Positions 36,665-45,610 of a stretch of DNA of 64,000 nt are shown piece by piece. The stretch's first letter is position 1, and every line of letters starts with the position of its first letter. The translations under genes and the position numbers were made by a program. The notes under the pieces were generated by a model. It was not told the DNA's origin and did no database searches. It was given only the letters and a program-made list of their open reading frames with translations. The DNA comes from Mucilaginibacter rubeus (GTDB lineage Bacteria; Bacteroidota; Bacteroidia; Sphingobacteriales; Sphingobacteriaceae). Location: NCBI RefSeq assembly GCF_003286415.2, contig NZ_CP043450.1:4402001-4466000 (forward strand). The letters are read 5' to 3'.

Positions 36665-37693
36665 ATGGAAATTGGAATAGACAGCTTCGCCGCTACCGGC
36701 GCGCTTGATTCGGCCCTGAATGCCGATGGCAACATCCAGGCCATGTCACAACTGCTGGAGCGCATCGCTCTGGCCGATAAAGCCGGGTTAAACTTTTTTG
36801 GCATAGGAGAACACCACCGCAAAGAATTTCTTGATGCTGCCACTCCAGTTATCCTGGCTGCTGCCGCTGCGAGGACAACCCAGATCAAACTGGGCAGCGC
36901 TGTTACCGTTCTCAGCGCAGCTGACCCTGTAAGAGTATTCCAGAGTTATGCCACATTAGATATCATATCCAAAGGGCGTGCGGAACTGGTTGTGGGACGC
37001 GGTTCATTTATTGAGGCCTTCCCGCTTTTTGGCTTTAACATTCAGGATTATGATGCTTTATTTGCAGAAAAACTCGATCTTTTGCTTAAGATCATCCAGG
37101 AAGAAAAAGTTACCTGGCAGGGTAAATTTCGTGAGCCACTTGATCGGCAGACCATTTATCCGAGGCCAGTTCAATCCAAGCTTCCGGTATGGGTTGGTGT
37201 AGGGGGCACGCCACAAAGCTTCGCAAGGGCCGGTCGACTTGGATTACCGCTTATGGTGGCAGTGATCGGCGGAGAAACACATCGTTTTAGACCGCTCATT
37301 GATCTTTACCGGGAATCCGGACTGAAAGCAGGGCATCCGCCTGAGCAACTTAAAGTCGGCCTTCATTCCCTCGGTTATTTAGCCCAGACCAGGGAAAAGG
37401 CAATTCAGGATTTTTTTCCGGGCTATGCTGAGACTTTCACCAAAATAGGTAGAGAGCGCGGATGGTCACCTGTCACCCGTAATCATTTCGACGCTCAGAA
37501 CGGACCTACCGGCGCATTGCTGGTCGGGGCGCCGGAAGAGATCGCCGAAAAAATTGCCAGACACAGCATAGCCCTGGGAGGTATTCAACGACTGACATTC
37601 CAGATGGATAACGCGGGCCTTAGTCATCAGCAACTATCAAATGCAATAGAAATGATCGGTAAGGAGATCGTACCTCTTTTAAAACACCTTTAA
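36665..37693 (+). CDS. LLM-class flavin-dependent oxidoreductase
   Basis: 342 residues from the ATG at 36665 (MEIGIDSFAATGA), the family's normal N-terminus; a TTG frame extends upstream but is unlikely. Luciferase-like TIM barrel: GLNFFGIGEHHRKEF, TTQIKLGSAVTVLSAADPVRVFQ, AELVVGRGSFIEAFPLFG and PVWVGVGGTPQSFARAGRLGLPL. This group uses FMN and an oxygen or F420/FMNH2 partner to oxidise small substrates; the substrate is unknown. No tandem-box promoter precedes it, unlike many neighbours. Confidence 0.9.
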   Translation: MEIGIDSFAATGALDSALNADGNIQAMSQLLERIALADKAGLNFFGIGEHHRKEFLDAATPVILAAAAARTTQIKLGSAVTVLSAADPVRVFQSYATLDIISKGRAELVVGRGSFIEAFPLFGFNIQDYDALFAEKLDLLLKIIQEEKVTWQGKFREPLDRQTIYPRPVQSKLPVWVGVGGTPQSFARAGRLGLPLMVAVIGGETHRFRPLIDLYRESGLKAGHPPEQLKVGLHSLGYLAQTREKAIQDFFPGYAETFTKIGRERGWSPVTRNHFDAQNGPTGALLVGAPEEIAEKIARHSIALGGIQRLTFQMDNAGLSHQQLSNAIEMIGKEIVPLLKHL

Positions 37694-37708
37694 TGTTGCT
37701 CCCACCCG

Positions 37709-37745
37709 GTTGATCGCCTGCGATCAACTTATTTTCTTTTTTTCT
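37709..37745 (+). terminator. Terminator of the LLM oxidoreductase gene
   Basis: Perfect inverted repeat GTTGATCGC-CT-GCGATCAAC (37709-37728) followed on the plus strand by a T-rich run (37729-37745), 15 bp past the stop codon. The TTGATC/GATCAA ends are part of the hairpin and not a Crp box. Confidence 0.8.
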
Positions 37746-37899
37746 TTCCATCAGACTACCGTCAACTTCCGGTCGTAATCCCAGGATCGATCTGTACAGA
37801 CCATTAACATTCCTGTTCATACGGAATATGACCATGCGTAGATACGCTTTGCCATACCAGGATCAATTGATATAGAGGCTCCCATGTCAAAAATTCAGG

Positions 37900-37966
37900 T
37901 TGTAATATGTCAACGCTATTTCTTGTAACAGGTCAATGTCCATCCATAACGATATTCCCAACTTGC
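37900..37966 (+). promoter_or_regulatory. Degenerate tandem Crp/FNR-box promoter of the isochorismatase-like gene
   Basis: TTGTAATATGTCAA (37900-37913) and TTGTAACAGGTCAA (37923-37936) are 23 bp apart and each differs from TTGAY-N4-RTCAA in the left half only. A weak -7 element CAACTTGC lies at the expected 37959-37966. The spacing matches the stronger copies, but the sequence is poorer. Confidence 0.5.
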
Positions 37967-37985
37967 GGCTATCAAATTATCGATT

Positions 37986-38744
37986 ATGAAAATAAAACTT
38001 AACTTTTTTGGAGCCACTGCTTTTAGAAAGCTGGCCTGTTTCACTTGCACCGCGGTTGTTATTTTATTGTCTTGCAGAGATGCCAAAGCACAGGGCAACC
38101 CGAAACAAGGTTTGGGAGCCTTGCTCACGCCGGAGAATTGCGCGGTATTGCTGATCGATCATCAACCGTTCCAATTTGCGACCATCGGTAGCCATAACAC
38201 CCAGATGATCCTGAACAATACGATCCTTGTTGCGAAAACAGCGAAAGTATTCAAAGTGCCTTGTTTATTGACTACCGTGACTGAAGAACGTGGCGGCAAG
38301 ATCGCCCAGGGTATCCAGGACGTTTATCCGGATCAGAAACCGATCAACCGGACTTTCATCAACGCATGGCAGGACCAACGCGTAGTTGACTGGGTGAAAA
38401 AAACAGGAAAAAAGAAGATCGTTATTGCTGGTCTTTGGACTGAGGTTTGTGTCGCCATGCCAGCGATCCAAGCATTGGGCGAAGGCTATGAGGTTTACGT
38501 GATCACCGACGCTTCGGGTGGCGTGTCCACAGAAGCGCATGAAATGGCCGTTCAGCGAATGGTTCAGGCCGGCGTTGTACCTATAACAACCGTTGTTCTC
38601 CAGGCTGAACTGCAGCGCGACTGGGCCCGCACTGAAACTGCAGGCGCTTTAGTGCCCCTGATCTTCGAACATCAGGGATCGATAGGCACAAGCCTGCAAT
38701 GGGAGTTTCAATTGTTAAAGGCCGCTGAACAAAGCAAAAAATAA
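37986..38744 (+). CDS. Isochorismatase-family hydrolase with signal peptide
   Basis: 252 residues. Isochorismatase/YcaC-like cysteine hydrolase: catalytic Asp in AVLLIDHQ, Lys region TKKKIVIAGLWTEVCVAMPA with nucleophile Cys, and a conserved cis-peptide loop before it. The N-terminus (FRKLACFTCTAVVILLSCRDAKAQG) looks like a signal peptide, possibly a lipoprotein (LLSC). Cytoplasmic amidohydrolases of this family normally have none, so this one probably acts in the periplasm. Substrate (amide or imide type) unknown. Confidence 0.85.
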   Translation: MKIKLNFFGATAFRKLACFTCTAVVILLSCRDAKAQGNPKQGLGALLTPENCAVLLIDHQPFQFATIGSHNTQMILNNTILVAKTAKVFKVPCLLTTVTEERGGKIAQGIQDVYPDQKPINRTFINAWQDQRVVDWVKKTGKKKIVIAGLWTEVCVAMPAIQALGEGYEVYVITDASGGVSTEAHEMAVQRMVQAGVVPITTVVLQAELQRDWARTETAGALVPLIFEHQGSIGTSLQWEFQLLKAAEQSKK

Positions 38745-38818
38745 AAGGAACGATAAAAGTCCCTAAATCTCTTCTTCTTAACAGGAATCAGGATGAAACA
38801 TCGCATTAAAAATGTCAA

Positions 38819-39160
38819 ATGCAGAGGATATGTATCCTGATCGTTTCGTTCTGGTTTCTGTTGGTACTGCTTCACAACCCATGCGCCTTTGGGCAGGGGT
38901 CAGCTCCTTCAAAAACGGGTTATTTGCCCGACGCCGCCGAAGAGGACTGGCCGGCAGATACTGGAAATAACCGTGCATTTTTCGAAGGATTAAAACACAT
39001 TCCCATCCGCAGACATAAAGGTTTTTTATCAACAGGGGGATCCATCAGAGAGGTATACGAATATTTCAAAAATTACCTGTGGGGCATTGGCCCGCAGGAT
39101 AGTAATGGTATTCCGCCAATGAACAGCTATCGATACTATCGGTATTTAAAGGATTGTTGA
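38819..39160 (+). pseudogene. N-terminal remnant of an alginate-export-type outer-membrane porin
   Basis: 113 residues: signal peptide (ILIVSFWFLLVLLHNPCAFGQ), then a segment (PIRRHKGFLSTGGSIREVYEYF followed by KNYLWGIGPQDSNG) that matches from memory the start of Alginate_exp-type proteins. Family members are about 400-500 residues; here the similarity stops after about 30 residues of the barrel, with an unrelated tail and stop. I find no continuation in other frames downstream. It is most likely a truncated gene. Confidence 0.5.
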
Positions 39161-39259
39161 TATTTCGGTAACTATCCTGCCAACAATACAATCAACTATC
39201 TAATTTTCAATAAATTAAATAAAAGGCACGATATTTTCGAAAGTTTCAGAAACCAAACG

Positions 39260-39553
39260 ATGAAACAGTTCAATTACCGGTTATTCAAGGTTTCACTAAC
39301 GAAGTGTATTACTCAGCTTCATAATGAAGGTTTCTGTCATGATTTTTGGGTTAGCCGACCGCAGGAGATTGTCTGTCTGCAAAACAGCCAACACTTTCAA
39401 TCCGAGCACATCAGCATCAGGGTTATTGATCAATTCTATGAACATCTGCAGAAAAAGTGCTATTACGTTCATACCGTTGAAACAGAAACGGGGATCAAAG
39501 GATTGCTTATACATGCCAGTATATTTTTCACCGATACAGGACTGGTAGATTGA
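39260..39553 (+). CDS. Small conserved protein (annotated family 'phosphoribosylpyrophosphate synthetase'-like)
   Basis: 97 residues. The order L-x-x-x-G-[FY]-x-x-D-F ... I-V-C-L ... Y-x-V-x-x-x-x-G-x-K-G-L-L-I-x-A ... T-D resembles the about 100-residue Bacteroidota family often mislabelled phosphoribosylpyrophosphate synthetase; it has no PRPP synthetase motif, and its function is unknown. It follows the porin remnant and converges with the alpha/beta-hydrolase gene. Confidence 0.6.
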   Translation: MKQFNYRLFKVSLTKCITQLHNEGFCHDFWVSRPQEIVCLQNSQHFQSEHISIRVIDQFYEHLQKKCYYVHTVETETGIKGLLIHASIFFTDTGLVD

Positions 39554-39747
39554 AGACCCTTCCCCTTGGCTCTCGGTCTTTTGTGCGAATATTAATTTAT
39601 CCGCCCTGTTTCCGGGATCAAAACTTTCGGAGAATCCATCAGTCTAAACCTGAGGTATCTGCCTTTTATTAAAAAGGTAGCGAAAAGACAGTATAGATAC
39701 GACCATGGGATAACCCTGCCGGAATGTTACCGACAGGGCTGTGATCA

Positions 39748-40806
39748 TTAATTCAGAAACTGGAGGATATCACGGATCACCGTTTCCGGCTGCTCTTCAG
39801 CAATGAAGTGCCCGCTGTTCTCTATTTTTTCAATCTTAAGATCAGTGGTCTTATTCGGCAAGGTAAAACGAAGCCAATCATATCCCGGTCCCCCGATACC
39901 CAGTACAGGCATTGTCAGTTTTTCATAGGTCTTATAGTCAGCTATATCCTTTGAAAAAGCTTGATACCAGCCATTGCCGGCCCTGATCGCGTCTCTCGTG
40001 TTATAAGCATTTGCATACACCGCACGATCAAAGGGACCGATTGATCTGTCATCAGCAAGAAGGTAATGGAATATATACTTCTGTGCCATTTCAAACCGTC
40101 CTTCCAGCAGATCTTCCGGAAGCCCCCTCATCTGGTTAAACGCGAACCACCAAAGAAAAGGCCTTGCCGGATCAAGCTTATCAGTGGGAGTTCCCAACGC
40201 CGGCAACATAAGAACGGCCGCGAAAGATTCATCGGGATGGGGAACATCCATGATGATCAATTTTTCAACCAGCTCGGAATGATTGGCAGCAACGCTGAAT
40301 GCGACCTGCGCCCCAATATCGTGACCGGCGATAAAGGCCTTCTCGTAACCCAGTTGGTGAAGCAACCCGTAAATATCACCAGCGATAGTTTTCTTATCAT
40401 ATCCCTCAGCCGGCTTATCTGAAGTACCCATGCCACGATAGTCTATTGCGATCACGTGATACTTCGATGCAAGCGCGGGCATGATCTTACTGTAGGACCA
40501 CCATGTTTCCGGCCAGCCGGGCAACAAGACCAGTGCTTTACCGGTCCCACCAGCTACATAATGGAGTTTTACACCGTTGACCGTCGCAAAACCGTTTTTG
40601 AAACCCGGCATCTTTTTTACAAGTTCTTCATCGGAAAGTGCCTTTTTACTGAAACGCTGAGCGGAAACAGGTGTATAAAAAAACACAGTGATCAATAATG
40701 CAAGCAAGCACATCATGATGCCGGCACCCCTTTTAGAGGCACCGGCTATCTGTTGTTCCCGCTCTGCAAAAGACACCTGATCGATGAACTTTTGATTAGT
40801 TTTCAT
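39748..40806 (-). CDS. Exported alpha/beta-hydrolase (epoxide-hydrolase-like)
   Basis: 352 residues. After a basic N-terminus and a hydrophobic signal segment (MMCLLALLITVFFYTPVSAQ, about 31-50) comes an alpha/beta-hydrolase of epoxide/haloalkane type: oxyanion LLPGWPETWWS, nucleophile Asp in FIAGHDIGAQVA, cap domain, and His in ENSGHFIAEEQPE. Asp instead of Ser as nucleophile fits epoxide hydrolase or dehalogenase chemistry. Last gene of an operon SDR - VOC/SnoaL - hydrolase; a weak hairpin (39714-39738) follows the stop. Periplasmic location is inferred. Confidence 0.83.
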   Translation of the reverse strand: MKTNQKFIDQVSFAEREQQIAGASKRGAGIMMCLLALLITVFFYTPVSAQRFSKKALSDEELVKKMPGFKNGFATVNGVKLHYVAGGTGKALVLLPGWPETWWSYSKIMPALASKYHVIAIDYRGMGTSDKPAEGYDKKTIAGDIYGLLHQLGYEKAFIAGHDIGAQVAFSVAANHSELVEKLIIMDVPHPDESFAAVLMLPALGTPTDKLDPARPFLWWFAFNQMRGLPEDLLEGRFEMAQKYIFHYLLADDRSIGPFDRAVYANAYNTRDAIRAGNGWYQAFSKDIADYKTYEKLTMPVLGIGGPGYDWLRFTLPNKTTDLKIEKIENSGHFIAEEQPETVIRDILQFLN

Positions 40807-40836
40807 AACATTGAATCTAATTATTATTGATTTCTT

Positions 40837-41832
40837 TTATTTAGGGAGCTTATCAAGAAAAACATGTAATGAACGAACCTTACCATTTTCCACGATCATC
40901 AAGTCCATACCTGAGATCAGTTTAGGGTTCGATTTTGGTCCGTAGTTCCAGTAATACCTTACAACATTATTGCTGTTATCGATCTTGATGAAGCTAAACT
41001 TAAAACCTTTGTTTTGTTCCTGTAGTTGGGTGATCCGGTTATTGAGGTCAGTCAGGCCGTTAACTACCGCTTCGTGATCAAAAAACAGGATGTTGTCTGC
41101 ATACAGTTCACTTAGTTGTGAAAAACGGGCTTTCGCATCGGTGTTATCCCATATCCTGATCTGCAGGTCTACCATTTTTTTAAGGTATTCTTTTGATAGG
41201 GACACGGTGTTCAATTCCACCTCTGACGAAGCTGTCCATAACTTCACAGCGGGGTTGTGTTTTTCATAACCTTTGCCTTTTGGATAGCTGTTCAGCTCGA
41301 TGGTTGAACCCCATGGGGTCTCCAGATAAACCCAGTTCTCACCCTCGGTATCGCCACCGCCTGACTGGATATCGGAAACAAATTTTACACCTTTAGCCTC
41401 CAGGTAAGCCTTGGTTGCCTTGATATCGCTGGTATAGATTGAAAAGTGACTGGCACTTAGGTCATCGCGGTAAGGTTGCTCCTGACTCCCGGCATTGGGC
41501 TTATAGGCAAACAGTTCGATATTGGACCCGTCGCCTGCACGCAGCATTTTGAGTTCTACCTGGTCTGCGTTCTCATGGATATGGAATGTTTTTTTCCATT
41601 CAGCAGGCATTGAAAATGGACCGAGTTGCGTCACTGGGGTGAATCCGAACATATCATGAAAGAATTTTACTGCCTGGTCCATGTCGGGTACATTGATGCC
41701 CACATGGTCGATCCCAACAAGGCCGGGAGCCTGTGCGTTTACCCGGTTAACTGATAAGGTAAATATGATTGCTAAAGTGGCAAGCGCTGTCCTTGTCAGG
41801 ACCGCGAACTTGATTTTGATATTTGTTTTCAT
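40837..41832 (-). CDS. Exported VOC-SnoaL fusion protein
   Basis: 331 residues: signal peptide (LTRTALATLAIIFTLSVNRVNAQ), a full two-unit VOC domain (about 38-185) with likely metal ligands His in IDHVGI, Glu in NIELFAY, His in ASHFSIYT and Glu in TIELNSYP, then a SnoaL/NTF2-like domain (about 200-330, DLQIRIWDNTDAKARFSQLSELYADN). The paralogue at 53933-54844 has the same two domains but no signal peptide. Middle gene of the SDR - VOC/SnoaL - hydrolase operon. Likely acts on a small electrophile or lactone; substrate unknown. Confidence 0.85.
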   Translation of the reverse strand: MKTNIKIKFAVLTRTALATLAIIFTLSVNRVNAQAPGLVGIDHVGINVPDMDQAVKFFHDMFGFTPVTQLGPFSMPAEWKKTFHIHENADQVELKMLRAGDGSNIELFAYKPNAGSQEQPYRDDLSASHFSIYTSDIKATKAYLEAKGVKFVSDIQSGGGDTEGENWVYLETPWGSTIELNSYPKGKGYEKHNPAVKLWTASSEVELNTVSLSKEYLKKMVDLQIRIWDNTDAKARFSQLSELYADNILFFDHEAVVNGLTDLNNRITQLQEQNKGFKFSFIKIDNSNNVVRYYWNYGPKSNPKLISGMDLMIVENGKVRSLHVFLDKLPK

Positions 41833-41883
41833 TGTTTTTATTTAGATATGGAAAAGGGAACCTTTTCGGAGTATATTGATAAA

Positions 41884-42741
41884 TTATGCGGAGTATTTTC
41901 CAAGCCATTTAGCTTTAATAGCGGCCCTGGCTTCCACGAACTCGATATCTGTGCCCTGCGCGATCGCATCGAGCGGTTTACGCAACGGGCGGGTACCGGC
42001 AGGCATTTCGATCAGTTCCAGAATGCCGTTGGCAATTACCTGGGGATCCATATTGAATTCCTGCATCTTGCCAAACAGACCAGCACCGATGGCATTAAAT
42101 TTCTGGGTGGCAGCTTCTCCGTACGCGTCAGTAATTTCCTGTTTATCTGAATTTACGCCAGGTTTCTGACCAGTGTTCATCTCTGTTGGGTAAACGCCCG
42201 GCTGGATACTTACGTTATCGATACCATACTCCGCAAGTTCGTCCTGCAACCCCTCGGTAATGCTTTCAACACCGAATTTTGAAGCCAGGTAAGGGATCAT
42301 GAAAGGCATGGTGTGGCCGCTGGCACCTGAGGTAATGTTGATGATCAATCCCTGACCTGCTGCGCGCATGGCCGGCAACACTGCCTGATAAGTACGGATC
42401 ACGCCATAAAAATTTACTTCAAACATCTGGCGGATACGGTCAAGGCTGTAAGCCTCTAACAGGCCGAAACCTGCAACAGCTGCATTATTCACCAGTACGT
42501 CGATCCGGCCATATTTGGCAAGCATATTGGCAAATGCATTTTTTACAGAATCATCTTTAGTGATATCTATCTCTACAACATCCACATTGGGAAGCTGGGA
42601 TAATTCGTTCGCAACCTGTGCATTTTTACCGTCTATATCGCGCATTCCGGCGATCACGGTGTAACCGGCTTTTGAAAGGGTTGTAGTTGTTAATTTACCG
42701 AATCCGGTGCTTGTTCCTGTAATGAATACTATCTGTGACAT
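41884..42741 (-). CDS. Short-chain dehydrogenase/reductase
   Basis: 285 residues, classical SDR: NAD(P)-binding FITGTSTGFGKLT (TGxxxGxG), NNAAVAG (NNAG), catalytic Ser in INITSGASGH, Tyr-x-x-x-Lys in PYLASKFGVE, then PGVYPTEM. No signal peptide, so cytoplasmic, in contrast to the two genes that follow it in the same operon. First gene of that operon; a tandem Crp/FNR-box promoter lies 32-98 bp upstream. Confidence 0.92.
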   Translation of the reverse strand: MSQIVFITGTSTGFGKLTTTTLSKAGYTVIAGMRDIDGKNAQVANELSQLPNVDVVEIDITKDDSVKNAFANMLAKYGRIDVLVNNAAVAGFGLLEAYSLDRIRQMFEVNFYGVIRTYQAVLPAMRAAGQGLIINITSGASGHTMPFMIPYLASKFGVESITEGLQDELAEYGIDNVSIQPGVYPTEMNTGQKPGVNSDKQEITDAYGEAATQKFNAIGAGLFGKMQEFNMDPQVIANGILELIEMPAGTRPLRKPLDAIAQGTDIEFVEARAAIKAKWLGKYSA

Positions 42742-42772
42742 TTTATTTAGTTTTTATTGTTTTTTGATATTT

Positions 42773-42839
42773 CAAAGTTCCCCTATCGCGCTTATCTGTG
42801 CATTGATCTGAAATAAAAAAAGGCATTGATAAATGTCAA
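42773..42839 (-). promoter_or_regulatory. Tandem Crp/FNR-box promoter of the SDR operon
   Basis: Plus-strand box TTGATAAATGTCAA (42826-42839), second half-site TTGAT (42803-42807), -7 element GAACTTTG (complement of 42773-42780). The 18- and 22-bp spacings are exact. Start of transcription near 42769, leader about 28 nt. Confidence 0.82.
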
Positions 42840-42849
42840 TGCCTTTTTT
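42815..42849. terminator. Box embedded in a terminator-like hairpin
   Basis: The Crp box of the SDR promoter is the core of a perfect inverted repeat, AGGCATTGA (42821-42829) / TCAATGCCT (42836-42844), flanked by six A on the left and T on the right. In the minus direction it could terminate readthrough from the hydrolase pair; in the plus direction no gene arrives. One sequence would then serve as both stop and operator. Confidence 0.5.
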
Positions 42850-43285
42850 ATAAACAATTAATTATAAACAAATTACGCACTGGCGATGTAATCACTACTG
42901 CGCAAACGACCATCTGAATAACGCCAATAATTCAATAAAAACAATAAGTCAGCAGATAATGATGACATGATAGTTTTGCAACAATCCCTATCCTTAGTAC
43001 AGCGTTCTGCAGACGAATATCCAACGTCAGGATTTATGCACCGACATTGACTATGTCCGGTACCATACTTTCAGCCTTCTATCGGTATTTATAAAAATTG
43101 CAAAAATGGAATAGATCAGCTTGTTGTTGACCTGTTTCCGCCCATGGGGAACGTAACGCAATTTGGTTGCTGCCACATTTATAGCCCGGACCGACAAATA
43201 AATATGGGGGCTCATTGGTTTACCAGGAAACGCAAAAAGCCCGGGCAGGATTTAATCCACCCGGGGCCACAAACCCAACCCAACT
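42850..43285. other. Non-coding spacer with partial Crp half-sites
   Basis: No gene. It contains several TTGAC half-sites (for example 43049 and 43127) that do not form full boxes with the correct spacing, and a G+C-rich imperfect inverted repeat near 43248-43269 just after the hydrolase stop that could be its terminator. Confidence 0.35.
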
Positions 43286-44278
43286 TTATAAACCCAAATA
43301 TTTTTTCAGTTCAGCAGCCGCGTGAACAAACAAAGATTTAACCTGAGGCAAGTGTGCAAGTGGGTTCAGCAATCCAAAATCGTGGATCATGCCATTGTAC
43401 CTGATAGTGGTGGTCGGCACTCCGGCTTCGTCGAGCTTACGGCCATAAGCCTCGCCTTCGTCCCGCAATATATCAGCTTCTGCGATCTGGATCAAAGCCG
43501 GCGGCAGACCTTTCAATTGTTCAATGGTCGCGTTAAGCGGTGATATATAAATGCTTTCTCTGGCCGCTGCGTCAGTCGTGTAATTATCATACATCCATCG
43601 CATTAATGGTGTAGTGAGAAAACGGTCCACGCCATATTCTTTATAAGATTCAGTATCGAAAGTCGCATGGGTAACCGGCCACAAAAGGATCTGTAATTTG
43701 ATCTCGGGTCCATTATTTTCCTTAGCCTTGATGGCAGTTACAGCGGACATATTTCCGCCGACACTGTTGCCCACGATGGCCAGGTTTTTACCATCGACGC
43801 CGATCTCCGCACCGTTTTCGGCAACCCACTTAGTTGCAGCGTAGATCTCATTGATCGCCTGGGGATAATGTGCTTCGGGCGATGGCGTATAATTTACAAA
43901 TACGCCGGCCGCCCCTGAAAGCACGACCAGGTCCCTCACCATACGTTTATGTGTCGGATAGTCGCCCAGCACCCAGCCTCCTCCGTGAATGAAAATAAAC
44001 ACCGGTAAAATCTCAGTAGTCCCTTCTGGCTTAACGACGTTCAATTTTAAAGTGTACCCATCAACGGTGATCATCTTTTCCGTTTCCTGAATACCTGAAT
44101 AATCAATTTCCACAGATTTTTGTGCGCCGATCAAAACTTCCCGCGCCTCAACGGGAGACATGGTTTCCAGTGCGGGCCCTGTACCACTGTTCAATGCTGA
44201 CAGAAATGCTTTGGTTTCTTTAGAGATGGCCGGATCTTCTGAGAAATTGATCGGGCCATTGGATGTTTTTGTTGACAT
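43286..44278 (-). CDS. Alpha/beta-hydrolase of the hormone-sensitive-lipase group
   Basis: About 330 residues from the ATG at 44278, 22 bp after the upstream stop; the ATG at 44332 would overlap that gene. HSL-type motifs: oxyanion HGGGWVLGD, nucleophile GNSVGGNMSA, Asp in EADILRDEG, His in GMIHDFG. It lacks a signal peptide, whereas its upstream paralogue has one, so the pair may act on the same ester type in two compartments. Second gene of a two-gene operon. Confidence 0.88.
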   Translation of the reverse strand: MSTKTSNGPINFSEDPAISKETKAFLSALNSGTGPALETMSPVEAREVLIGAQKSVEIDYSGIQETEKMITVDGYTLKLNVVKPEGTTEILPVFIFIHGGGWVLGDYPTHKRMVRDLVVLSGAAGVFVNYTPSPEAHYPQAINEIYAATKWVAENGAEIGVDGKNLAIVGNSVGGNMSAVTAIKAKENNGPEIKLQILLWPVTHATFDTESYKEYGVDRFLTTPLMRWMYDNYTTDAAARESIYISPLNATIEQLKGLPPALIQIAEADILRDEGEAYGRKLDEAGVPTTTIRYNGMIHDFGLLNPLAHLPQVKSLFVHAAAELKKYLGL

Positions 44279-44300
44279 GATAGAACTGTATTTTAAGTTG

Positions 44301-45380
44301 TTATTTACTTGCTGTGATTTCGGTGATATCAATAGTTTTGGTCCGGAAAGCTTTTTTCAACTCAGCTGCGCCTTGTGTCATCGCAGCACGGGTTCCCGGG
44401 ATATATGCCAGCGCGTTCAGCATGCCCCAATCATGGATCATGCCATTATAACGCACGGCAGCAACGCGTACACCAGCTTCGTCAAGCTTGCGGGCATAAG
44501 CTTCCCCTTCGTCACGCAGAACATCGTTCTCTGCTGTTAATACGATCGCCGGAGGGAGACCTTTCAACTGATCAACACCGGCCTGTAACGGTGATGCATA
44601 AATTTCCTTACGTTTCTCAGGATCTGTGGTATAATTATCCCAGAACCATTGCATCATACTTTTGCTCAAAAAACGTCCGGTAGCATATTTGTTATAGGAC
44701 TCCGTTTCAAAATTGGCGTCAGTAACCGGCCAATACAATACCTGTAGCTTGATCTTCGGGCCCTTTTTATCTTTGGCCATCAATGCTACTACCGCCGCCA
44801 TATTACCCCCTACGCTATTACCGACCACTGCAAGATTGCCGCCATCCACGCCGATTTCCTTACCGTGAGCTGCAACCCATTTGGTAGCTGCGTAACCCTG
44901 ATTCACCGCAACCGGATAATGTGCTTCCGGCGATGGTGTATAGTTCACAAACACAGCTGCCGCACCGGATTCTACCACCAGGTCACGCACCATACGTTTA
45001 TGCACGTCAAAATCACCCAAAACCCAACCTCCGCCGTGAAAGAACATGAACACAGGCAAGGTTCCTTTTATCCCGGCAGGCTTTACGATATTGATCCTGA
45101 TCTGCTGACCATCCTCCGAAATCGTTTTTTCTGCAATAGTAATTCCGGAAAGGTCTACTTTAACTGAACTTTGGGCACCGGACAACACAGCGCGCGCATC
45201 TTTCGGCGACAGGCTCTCGATCGGTTTACCGTTTCCTGAATTTAAAATATTTAAAAAGGCTTTGGTACCGGATTCGATCTGCGGATCGGTTGCCGGATCG
45301 CTTGATTGTGCTTTAAGCTCTGTTCCTATTGTTAAAGCGCCGAACAGCAGGGCTGCTTTAATGGTCATTTTTGTTTTCAT
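44301..45380 (-). CDS. Exported alpha/beta-hydrolase of the hormone-sensitive-lipase group
   Basis: 359 residues, strongly similar to the downstream gene (both have MVRDLVV, GAAxVFVNYTPSPEAHYP, VDGxNLAxVGNSVGGNM). Signal peptide (KAALLFGALTIGTELKAQ). Catalytic set: HGGGWVLGDF, GNSVGGNMAA, ENDVLRDEGE, GMIHDWG. An esterase/lactonase working outside the cytoplasm is likely. A tandem Crp/FNR-box promoter with an 18-bp perfect palindrome lies 22-88 bp upstream. Confidence 0.89.
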   Translation of the reverse strand: MKTKMTIKAALLFGALTIGTELKAQSSDPATDPQIESGTKAFLNILNSGNGKPIESLSPKDARAVLSGAQSSVKVDLSGITIAEKTISEDGQQIRINIVKPAGIKGTLPVFMFFHGGGWVLGDFDVHKRMVRDLVVESGAAAVFVNYTPSPEAHYPVAVNQGYAATKWVAAHGKEIGVDGGNLAVVGNSVGGNMAAVVALMAKDKKGPKIKLQVLYWPVTDANFETESYNKYATGRFLSKSMMQWFWDNYTTDPEKRKEIYASPLQAGVDQLKGLPPAIVLTAENDVLRDEGEAYARKLDEAGVRVAAVRYNGMIHDWGMLNALAYIPGTRAAMTQGAAELKKAFRTKTIDITEITASK

Positions 45381-45401
45381 GTTTTTATGTTTTTTGTATT
45401 A

Positions 45402-45468
45402 CAAAGGTGGCGTCCCAGGATCTATTCAGTGTTGACCTGTGTTAAAAAAGCATATTGACTTAAGTCAA
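45402..45468 (-). promoter_or_regulatory. Tandem Crp/FNR-box promoter of the esterase pair
   Basis: Box TTGACTTAAGTCAA (45455-45468), core of a perfect 18-bp palindrome 45453-45470. Second half-site TTGAC (45432-45436), -7 element CACCTTTG (complement of 45402-45409). Spacings 18 and 22 bp. Start of transcription near 45398, leader about 18 nt. Confidence 0.83.
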
Positions 45469-45516
45469 TAAAAGACGGCAGCAGATGATCTCAAAGCAGC
45501 AGGCCGTTCACCCACC

Positions 45517-45542
45517 ATTAAAAAAGGAGCCTGAAGCTCCTT
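45517..45542 (-). terminator. Terminator of the outer-membrane channel gene
   Basis: Stem AAGGAGC (45524-45530) / GCTCCTT (45536-45542), 5-nt loop, minus-strand T run (complement of about 45519-45525). It lies 70 bp past the stop of the channel gene and upstream of the esterase promoter. Confidence 0.75.
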
Positions 45543-45610
45543 CTTGTATACGCCGGATGATATGAGCATCGTACGAAAACTCGGATCAGATAGTCTATGA
45601 TCCTTGCTGA

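Noticed and set aside
37709..37728. TTGATCGC...GCGATCAA as a regulon box
   Set aside because: It is the stem of a terminator directly after a stop codon and followed by a T run.
45517..45542. Repeated short hairpins as a dispersed repeat family
   Set aside because: Stems at 6567, 45524, 53140 and 55047 differ in sequence and each lies just after a stop codon, so they are ordinary terminators.
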